A stretch of 29,907 nt of DNA from an uncultured Bacilli bacterium (GTDB lineage: Bacteria > Bacillota_I > Bacilli_A > RF39 > UBA660). Shown here piece by piece: positions 24,876 through 29,907 of the stretch (within the stretch, counting starts at the first letter, position 1; every line of letters begins with the position of its first letter). The stretch is from positions 1-29,907 of the forward strand of contig CAKPSO010000019.1 in assembly GCA_934183185.1 (NCBI GenBank), in the 5' to 3' direction. The translations under genes were made by a program, and so were the position numbers. A model generated the notes under the pieces. That model was given only the letters and a program-made list of their open reading frames with translations, made no database searches and was not told the DNA's origin.

Positions 24876-25343
24876 CTATCTACTTCTCTTACCAATTTCA
24901 TTTTCATAAATATTATCATAAGTCTGTTCTAAATAATATAATCTTAATTTTAACTCCTGTTCTAAAATATCAAGTTTCTTTTCTATTATATCTATTTCTT
25001 CTTGCTTCATATATTTATAATACTTTACTTTAGCTTCTAGTCTAAGCTTACCAATCTCATTTAATCCTAAATGATAAGCTGTAGCAGGATCACTATCATC
25101 AGTTTGATCAAAAATAACAGTAACAAACTGTAATAACTTTTTAAATTTTAAATTAACTTGCTTAGTAGCAACTTTATTCATCAAAGAAGGATTAATAATT
25201 ACTACCTTACTAACATCAATAGCATCCTTTATTTTAACATTCTTCTTAGTAGTTAAATCATAGCCTTGCATGCTGTTGCTTTCAAAATACGTAATGGAAG
25301 AATCATTCTTATCTTTAACAATTAAGTATTTCTTATTCAACAT
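24876..25343 (-). CDS. Hypothetical protein with C-terminal coiled-coil, after trmD
   Basis: A 155-residue soluble protein. The N-terminal half is beta-like (KKYLIVKDKNDSSITYFES, VVIINPSLM). The middle has DDSDPATAYHLGLNEIGKLRLEAK. The last 50 residues are a charged helix likely to coil (QEEIDIIEKKLDILEQELKLRLYYLEQ). The start follows GGGGTGAAG, just ten bases after the trmD stop. Operon position next to tRNA modification genes is the only functional hint. Confidence 0.6.
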   Translation of the reverse strand: MLNKKYLIVKDKNDSSITYFESNSMQGYDLTTKKNVKIKDAIDVSKVVIINPSLMNKVATKQVNLKFKKLLQFVTVIFDQTDDSDPATAYHLGLNEIGKLRLEAKVKYYKYMKQEEIDIIEKKLDILEQELKLRLYYLEQTYDNIYENEIGKRSR

Positions 25344-25353
25344 AACTTCACCC

Positions 25354-26022
25354 CTAGTTTCTGTCTAATAAATCAGGTCTTCTATCCTTAGTTCTATTAT
25401 ATCTCATTTCATTGCGAAATTCATCTATTTTTTTATGATCTCCAGAAACTAATACTTCTGGAACTTCCATACCTCTATAAACTCTAGGTTTAGTATAAGT
25501 CGGATAATCTAATAAATGATTATTAAAACTATCCTCTAAATGACTATTTTCTTCTATTACTCCTGATACCAATCTCACAATAGAATCAACCATAACTAAC
25601 GCTGGTAACTCACCACCAGTTAATACATAATCACCTATTGATACCTCATAATCAACTATACTTCTAATTCTCTCATCAAACCCTTCATAATGTCCACAAA
25701 GAAATATTAAATGTTTTTCTTTAGCTAAATCATAAGCCATATTCTGTTTATAACCAACACCATCAGGAGTTAACATTATTACTTTACTATCTTCAGTCTT
25801 AATAGCCTCTATACAATCAAAGATTGGTTGACAAGCAAGTACCATTCCAGGACCTCCCCCATATGGAGTATCATCAACTTTTTGATGAGGATCATTAGAA
25901 TAATCTCTAAAATTTATAATTCTAACTTCTAGTAAGCCTTTGTTAATAGCTCTTTTTAAAATAGATTCTTCGAAAAATGGTTTAATCATATCTGGAAACA
26001 ATGTTAAAATATCTATTTTCAT
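25354..26022 (-). CDS. trmD: tRNA (guanine-N1)-methyltransferase
   Basis: TrmD makes m1G37 in tRNAs using S-adenosylmethionine, preventing +1 frameshifts. It begins MKIDILTLFPDM. It contains the SPOUT trefoil-knot motifs DDTPYGGGPGMVLACQPI, LFLCGHYEGFDERI and SIGDYVLTGGELPALVMVDSIVRLVSGV, and ends in a typical basic tail. The 222 residues are slightly short but complete. Its ATG shares one base with the TGA of rimM (TGATG), indicating coupled translation. Confidence 0.97.
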   Translation of the reverse strand: MKIDILTLFPDMIKPFFEESILKRAINKGLLEVRIINFRDYSNDPHQKVDDTPYGGGPGMVLACQPIFDCIEAIKTEDSKVIMLTPDGVGYKQNMAYDLAKEKHLIFLCGHYEGFDERIRSIVDYEVSIGDYVLTGGELPALVMVDSIVRLVSGVIEENSHLEDSFNNHLLDYPTYTKPRVYRGMEVPEVLVSGDHKKIDEFRNEMRYNRTKDRRPDLLDRN

Positions 26023-26516
26023 CAAAACATCCCCTTAATTGGCGAAATATATATCTTATGATTAGAAATATCTACTTTAGTAATAAATTCTTTCTGATAG
26101 GGAATAAAATACTCTTTCTCATTAAACTCAATTACTAAAAACTTATTATGCCCACTATCTCTAATATCAGTAACTATTCCCTTATTTTCACCATCAACTA
26201 TTACATTTAAATTTATTAAATCATCCTCTAAATACTCATCTTCGTCTAACTTTAAATTTTCTCTTTTTACATATATATATAATCCTTTATATCTTAATAC
26301 TTCATTTATATTGCTATAACCTTCCATAGTAATCATTTCAAAGTTCTTATGATGACGATATGTTTTAATAACTTCTTTTTCCTTTTTTCTACCTATATAA
26401 ATTACCATACCAGGGACAAATACTTTATTCTTTTTATCAAAATCAGATAGTATTCTTATTTCTCCTTTAATACCATGTGTATTAACAATTTTACCTATAT
26501 AAATATACTCATCCAT
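26022..26516 (-). CDS. rimM: Ribosome maturation factor RimM
   Basis: RimM binds S19 and helps mature the 30S head. The N-terminal IGKIVNTHGIKGEIRI and the VYIGRKKEKEVIKTYR segment form the RimM barrel. A PRC-like C-terminal barrel follows (LEDDLINLNVIVDGENKGIVTDIRDSGHNKFLVIE to IPYQKEFITKVD). The 164 residues are normal. The rimM-trmD pairing is widespread. The stop overlaps the trmD start. Confidence 0.95.
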   Translation of the reverse strand: MDEYIYIGKIVNTHGIKGEIRILSDFDKKNKVFVPGMVIYIGRKKEKEVIKTYRHHKNFEMITMEGYSNINEVLRYKGLYIYVKRENLKLDEDEYLEDDLINLNVIVDGENKGIVTDIRDSGHNKFLVIEFNEKEYFIPYQKEFITKVDISNHKIYISPIKGMF

Positions 26517-26517
26517 A

Positions 26518-26862
26518 TTATCTTACCTTTCTTTTAGTTCTATTATAATTAGGTCTAGAAGTCAAATAATAAGTAATACTATTATTATTAATTTTTGGAT
26601 AAATACTATCTACTACACTATCTTTTTCCTGAAATGAACTTATTAAATACTCCATGTATTCTCTAGAAGAAAGTAATCTCATAATTTTAGTTTTCTTACC
26701 ATGATACATAATAGGATTATAAACTACATAAATAATTTTATTATCATCCAAAATATATCTTTTAAGTTCGAGTTCTTTTGAATATCCCATTTTTATTAAA
26801 ACACTTCTGACTATTATATCTGTTTTATTTTCTGGTATTTGTATATTACCTGTAATAATCAT
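26518..26862 (-). CDS. Small hypothetical protein upstream of rimM
   Basis: A 114-residue soluble, basic protein (C-terminus NYNRTKRKVR) with a beta-rich middle (KRYILDDNKIIYVVYNPIMY). It is packed between the methyltransferase gene (4 nt) and rimM (1 nt), so it is certainly in the operon. The ribosome site AGGTGAT precedes ATG. In other Firmicutes this slot is often occupied by khpA or ylqD, but I see no resemblance to either. Confidence 0.6.
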   Translation of the reverse strand: MIITGNIQIPENKTDIIVRSVLIKMGYSKELELKRYILDDNKIIYVVYNPIMYHGKKTKIMRLLSSREYMEYLISSFQEKDSVVDSIYPKINNNSITYYLTSRPNYNRTKRKVR

Positions 26863-26866
26863 CTAA

Positions 26867-27601
26867 TCACCTACTTAATTCATATAAAAGTATTGATGTA
26901 GCTATAGCTACATTTAAACTTTCTACTTCATGATTCATTTCAATACATAAATATGTATCACACAATTCTAAAATATCACTACTTACTCCATTACCTTCAT
27001 TACCCATAACTAAGGCATATTTTTCTTTATCTTTTTTTCTAAGATTACGTATATCTTCTCCAAATTCTACATGTGTACCATATATAGGTATTTCCTTCTC
27101 TTTTAATTTAGGAATAATATTTCTTAAATCACCATTAATTATATTGATATGAAACATTATACCCTGAGTAGCTCTAATTACCTTAGGATTATACATATCT
27201 ACTGAATCATCACCTAATATAATTGTATCTACATTAAAGGCTTTACTACTACGAATAATAGTACCTAAGTTACCTGGATCCTGTATTTTATCAAGTAGTA
27301 ATAAGTGACTACCAATATCAGTTTTAGGTGTTATTTTATTACATAAAGCCATAATATTAACTGGTGTTTCTAAAGTACTGATTTTCTTAATAATTTCTCT
27401 ACTAACATATACTTTAGGACTATCAAGCATACATACTTCATCCTGTTCTAGTATTAATTCAACTATTATTCCTTTTCTATAAGCTTCTAATACTAAGTGC
27501 ATTCCTTCTACTATAAATTGATTTTCTTGATCACGATATTTTTTTTCTTTTAATCTAACATATTTTTTTATTTTATCATTATCTAAACTAGTAATTAGCA
27601 T
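26867..27601 (-). CDS. SpoU/TrmH-family RNA 2'-O-methyltransferase
   Basis: A 244-residue SPOUT methyltransferase. The N-terminal substrate-binding part reads RDQENQFIVEGMHLVLEA. The catalytic knot has the three SpoU motifs: LLLDKIQDPGNLGTIIRSS, YALVMGNEGNGVS and CIEMNHEVESLNVAIATSILLYE. It resembles Bacillus YsgA, which likewise lies near sspI. The target (rRNA or tRNA ribose) cannot be told from sequence. It heads the operon down to 24354, with AGAGGTGAA before ATG. Confidence 0.92.
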   Translation of the reverse strand: MLITSLDNDKIKKYVRLKEKKYRDQENQFIVEGMHLVLEAYRKGIIVELILEQDEVCMLDSPKVYVSREIIKKISTLETPVNIMALCNKITPKTDIGSHLLLLDKIQDPGNLGTIIRSSKAFNVDTIILGDDSVDMYNPKVIRATQGIMFHINIINGDLRNIIPKLKEKEIPIYGTHVEFGEDIRNLRKKDKEKYALVMGNEGNGVSSDILELCDTYLCIEMNHEVESLNVAIATSILLYELSR

Positions 27602-27658
27602 AATTCACCTCTTTATTTTATTTTAAATAGTGGTTTAATTTATATAATAATATATCCC

Positions 27659-28297
27659 CTAGTAATTTTTCATTTTTCTTCTGATTTCTCTATAATCAGG
27701 ATAGTTTTCTCCAACTACTTTCCAAAAGTGATTGGAGTGATTCATTTCTATAAAATGTGAAAGTTCATGTACTATAACATAGTCTAAACACACCATTTCT
27801 TTTTTCATCAATTCTAAATTAAGTGTAACTCTTTTAAGTTTTGAATTACATACTCCCCAACGTGAAGTCATTTTACGGATAGTTAGATTAGGATATGGAA
27901 TTTTATAAGTAAAGTTATTATACCAGTAATCAAGTCTTTCTTTAAATAATGTTTCTGCTTGTTTTTTATACCATTTATCTATATCTACGTTTTTACCAAT
28001 AAAGGCTTTTTCTTCTCCTAATATGATTTTTAAATCATTAGTCATTATTTTATCATATTTCTTACCAAGATAATAGAATTCATCAACTTTTTCTATTTTA
28101 TTTTCTTGTTTATGATACATATTTATAATAGAGGTCATATTTTCATCTATTATCTTCTTTATATCTTTATCTCTAGTTAGAATACTTGTATTAACATATA
28201 GTTTTAAATCTTTTTTAATCCTAAGATAAGTATTTTTATTACTTATTTTCTTAGATACTATAACTTCTACATCATTATCATCTATTTTAATATACAT
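27659..28297 (-). CDS. YgjP/WLM-type metallopeptidase (M48 DUF45)
   Basis: A 212-residue soluble protein. The C-terminal third has RKMTSRWGVCN, LNLELMKKEMVCLDYVIVHELSHFIEMNHSNHFW and a closing NYPDYREIRRKMK, diagnostic for the YgjP/SprT-like group with the HExxH site HELSH. ATG at 28297 fits the GAGAAGTGAT ribosome site better than GTG at 28306. It is divergent from sspI. The family is linked to protein quality control or DNA-bound protein turnover, but the role here is not determined. Confidence 0.88.
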   Translation of the reverse strand: MYIKIDDNDVEVIVSKKISNKNTYLRIKKDLKLYVNTSILTRDKDIKKIIDENMTSIINMYHKQENKIEKVDEFYYLGKKYDKIMTNDLKIILGEEKAFIGKNVDIDKWYKKQAETLFKERLDYWYNNFTYKIPYPNLTIRKMTSRWGVCNSKLKRVTLNLELMKKEMVCLDYVIVHELSHFIEMNHSNHFWKVVGENYPDYREIRRKMKNY

Positions 28298-28333
28298 ACT
28301 AATCACTTCTCTTTATATATTTTATCATATTTT

Positions 28334-28363
28334 GAATAATTTTTATAAAAAATAATCAGAATA
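28334..28363 (+). promoter_or_regulatory. Candidate sigma-G promoter of sspI
   Basis: GAATA (28334-28338), an 18-nt gap, and CAGAATA (28357-28363). The Bacillus sigma-G consensus, as I recall it, is GHATR-N18-CATNHTA, so only one -10 base differs. Position before a forespore gene supports it. Confidence 0.5.
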
Positions 28364-28383
28364 AGAAAGAAAGGAGAATTAAA

Positions 28384-28599
28384 ATGAATTTAGATATTAG
28401 AAGTCATATTATTAATAATTTTAAGGGGGATGATATCAATACTTTAAAGGAAGCTATTGAGGAAAGTATAAAGAATAATGATGAAATAACTTTACCCGGT
28501 ATGGGAGTATTTTTTGAATTAGTATGGAAGAAAGCAGATAATGACACCAAAAATAAGATATTATCTATTTTGGAATCATGTGTTAAGGAAAACGAATAA
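28384..28599 (+). CDS. sspI: Small acid-soluble spore protein I
   Basis: A minor forespore-specific protein of the SspI family. The 71 residues align end to end with the Bacillus type: MNLDIRSHIINNFKGDD, a central helix, then the conserved LPGMGVFFELVWKKAD and a Glu-rich tail. The ribosome site AAAGGAG and ATG at 28384 are unambiguous. Together with gpr and spoIIP it shows this genome keeps a sporulation programme. Being close to a SpoU methyltransferase gene is like the Bacillus sspI-ysgA neighbourhood. The role in spores is not well defined. Confidence 0.93.
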   Translation: MNLDIRSHIINNFKGDDINTLKEAIEESIKNNDEITLPGMGVFFELVWKKADNDTKNKILSILESCVKENE

Positions 28600-28622
28600 A
28601 GCACTCATCTGAGTGCTTTATT
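28595..28622 (+). terminator. Strong hairpin at the end of sspI
   Basis: AATAAAGCACTCA pairs with TGAGTGCTTTATT around a two-base TC centre, giving about 12 usable base pairs. It contains the stop codon. The T tail is weak (ATTAATT), but the symmetrical form could stop transcription from both sides. Confidence 0.75.
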
Positions 28623-28707
28623 AATTACTATAGGTATTAATATGTACAATACAATCCGAAGCATTTTATCTATTTTGTCCTTATTTTATATAGCTATTTT
28701 AAAAACT

Positions 28708-28723
28708 GTCCTTAGCTAAGAAC
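28708..28723. repeat. 16-nt near-palindrome at the stop codon of the third surface protein
   Basis: GTCCTTAGCTAAGAAC is self-complementary except for one G-T type pair; as a hairpin it gives a 6-bp stem with an AGCT loop. It overlaps the TAG stop (28718-28716) and has no T tract. It occupies the position of a DGR 3' stem-loop relative to the GC-rich cassette. Confidence 0.45.
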
Positions 28724-28905
28724 TTACAACAAATGGGTCAGAACTTGTTCCACTTCCCGTTGCCAGTGTATCAGCTGTCAGGATAATAACTGGGCGAAGG
28801 CGGATAGCATAATTGACAGTGGTGGTAGCGATGTAACCTGTTGTACTTACGCTCCACTCATGAGAATAACCCGACGCAAAGCCGGCGGTGTTCATCATCC
28901 ACCAA
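28716..28905 (-). other. Putative DGR variable region (VR-C) with constant tail
   Basis: From about the NWWMM motif to the stop the gene switches to GC-rich codons (aac acc gcc ggc, gcg tcg, agc, atc cgc ctt cgc), while the 700 nt upstream are AT-rich. Scaffold residues (WWMM, AGF, W-V, G-I, AIRLRPVIIL) alternate with small or polar residues in NNY or ACN codons. The RLRPVIIL to DPFVV tail is also GC-enriched, so a pure template effect does not explain everything. Confidence 0.4.
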
Positions 28906-29907
28906 TTGATTGATGAATTATATAAATAATAGTTACTATTATTTTGATCATAATATCCACCAGCATAAACTACTTCATCATAGTTAAGCAATCCTACACT
29001 TGCATTTACTACTCCTTTATTATTTCCATCACTACTACATTTAAAGTCTGGAGTATATTTATTATAAGCTGTCGTGGTTGCACTTCCTGATGTCCACCCA
29101 TCAGAAGCTTTTGCTTTTGCTTGTTCACAATAATAAGCTCCACTTACTACTTTACTAGCTAAATTAGTATTACTTCCAATATTTGTTTGGTACCAACTTT
29201 CAAGTGTAGTCTTAACCTGACTATTTGTATAATACATATATGTATAATTATTATAATTTGAATTGAATTTATAGGTAGCGTTATTATTGATTCCATCTTG
29301 CATTACGATTCTTATAGTTCCATCTTCATTTATTCTAACTATTCTCCATGTTTGACCCGCAAATGATACATAGTTATTAGTAACATTTCCTCTAAAGTAA
29401 TAAGTTGGATTACCTGTATTTGTAGCAGTTGATTTATATAAACCACTTGCATCACTTGTATTGTTTGATGTTGTTGTTAATGTTGGATTAGCTGTAATTA
29501 CCGTATTTTTCATTATTTCATCTTTTAATGGTACTGCCTGTTTTACTTTAATATTAATCTTATATTCTTTAGTTACTGTTTGATCTGTACTAGTAATAGT
29601 TACTTTATAAATGTTATTACCACCTACTAGACTTACTTCACTATTATTTGATATTACTTGATTATCTTTTTCTATCTTTACATTAGCTAATGAATACTTA
29701 GGTACTATATTTAACTTAGTAGTAGTTTCACTATCTAACTCTACTTCATAGTTCCAGTCTTTTCCTTCTACTTTAGTTAAACTGGTATCTCCTATAGTTA
29801 TATCTTTTATATCAGTATTACTTCTTAATACTTGTTCTTCTTCTGATATTACTTTAGCATTTGAATATACATTTACTGTTGCTGTAAAGGTTTGTCCTCC
29901 TATAACG
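28716..29907 (-). CDS. Large surface protein, C-terminal part: cadherin-like/Ig repeats plus WRIVRI...RLRPVIIL domain (partial)
   Basis: The frame is open from the right edge (first full codon at 29906) to TAG at 28718-28716. The N-terminal visible part has beta-sandwich repeats with VEGKDWNYEVELD, LANVKIEKDNQVISNNSEV and GGNNIYKVTITSTD...KEYKINIKVK, as in bacterial cadherin-like domains. From PTYYFRGNVTNNYVSFAG a C-terminal domain follows with FAGQTWRIVRINEDGTIRIV, VKTTLESWYQTNI, VGLLNYDEVVYAGG, INWWMMNTAGF and RLRPVIIL. It looks like an extracellular recognition domain; I cannot name the family with certainty. The ATG at 29513 is internal, because the coding pattern continues far upstream. 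A DGR-like GC-rich cassette ends the gene. Confidence 0.75.
   Translation of the reverse strand, partial: VIGGQTFTATVNVYSNAKVISEEEQVLRSNTDIKDITIGDTSLTKVEGKDWNYEVELDSETTTKLNIVPKYSLANVKIEKDNQVISNNSEVSLVGGNNIYKVTITSTDQTVTKEYKINIKVKQAVPLKDEIMKNTVITANPTLTTTSNNTSDASGLYKSTATNTGNPTYYFRGNVTNNYVSFAGQTWRIVRINEDGTIRIVMQDGINNNATYKFNSNYNNYTYMYYTNSQVKTTLESWYQTNIGSNTNLASKVVSGAYYCEQAKAKASDGWTSGSATTTAYNKYTPDFKCSSDGNNKGVVNASVGLLNYDEVVYAGGYYDQNNSNYYLYNSSINWWMMNTAGFASGYSHEWSVSTTGYIATTTVNYAIRLRPVIILTADTLATGSGTSSDPFVVSS

Noticed and set aside
1..29907. Template repeat or reverse transcriptase of a DGR inside the window
   Set aside because: No second copy of the cassette sequences and no reverse-transcriptase motif in any coding region, so the DGR interpretation depends on sequence outside.
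1..29907. Alternative genetic code with TGA as tryptophan, as in some related wall-less lineages
   Set aside because: TGA ends spoIIP, rimM and the 15944 frame at expected positions, and Trp is encoded by TGG throughout.

Overview
The window is AT-rich DNA using the standard bacterial code, with TAA, TAG and TGA all serving as stops. It holds tightly packed operons of a low-GC, endospore-forming Firmicute. The sporulation genes gpr, spoIIP and sspI and the neighbourhood rpsT-gpr-spoIIP-(yqxA-like) are the gene order known from Bacillus subtilis. Style and many unassigned proteins resemble uncultured gut Bacilli (RF39 or Erysipelotrichales-like); that placement is inference.

Layout. 1-287: start of a TasA/camelysin-type exported protein. 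449-2496: two zinc-ribbon membrane proteins. 2585-3246: guanylate kinase gene carrying a one-base frameshift. 3278-6864 (minus strand): secreted HExxH protein, YqxA-like protein, SpoIIP (apparent AUA start) and Gpr. 6966-8207 (plus): S20 and a transglutaminase-like protein. 8234-12499 (minus): a large surface protein, a class-B-like sortase lacking the usual Arg, and a secreted protein. 12601-18654 (minus): miaA, an unknown gene, mutL, a repeat-protein locus with a probable frameshift, and uvrC. 18742-21833 (plus): PdaC-like deacetylase, YigZ family protein and an HExxH protein. 21970-24267 (minus): a second large surface protein paralogous to the first. 24354-27601 (minus): two unknowns, trmD, rimM, an unknown and a SpoU methyltransferase. 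27659-28297: YgjP-type metallopeptidase. 28384-28599 (plus): sspI. 28716-29907 (minus): a third surface protein, cut by the window edge.

The most interesting signal is a possible two-layer surface-variation system. First, three exported-protein genes (starts at 287, 10528, 24267) share one upstream element: TTGACT, then T and exactly ten G, then TATGATACAAT. A homopolymer inside the -35/-10 spacer is the classic arrangement for promoter phase variation by slippage. Second, two surface genes (ends at 21970 and 28716) have C-terminal cassettes of about 150-190 nt with a GC content near one half and alien codon choice, rich in NNY codons in the lectin-like (FGE/SUMF1-type) end. Hairpins or palindromes lie at their stop codons. 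This looks like variable regions of a diversity-generating retroelement (DGR) whose template repeat and reverse transcriptase lie elsewhere; neither is in this window. The paralogue ending at 8234 has an alignable but AT-rich C-terminus.

There is no intergenic stretch over 300 bases. I see no tRNA, rRNA, CRISPR array, transposase or reverse transcriptase.
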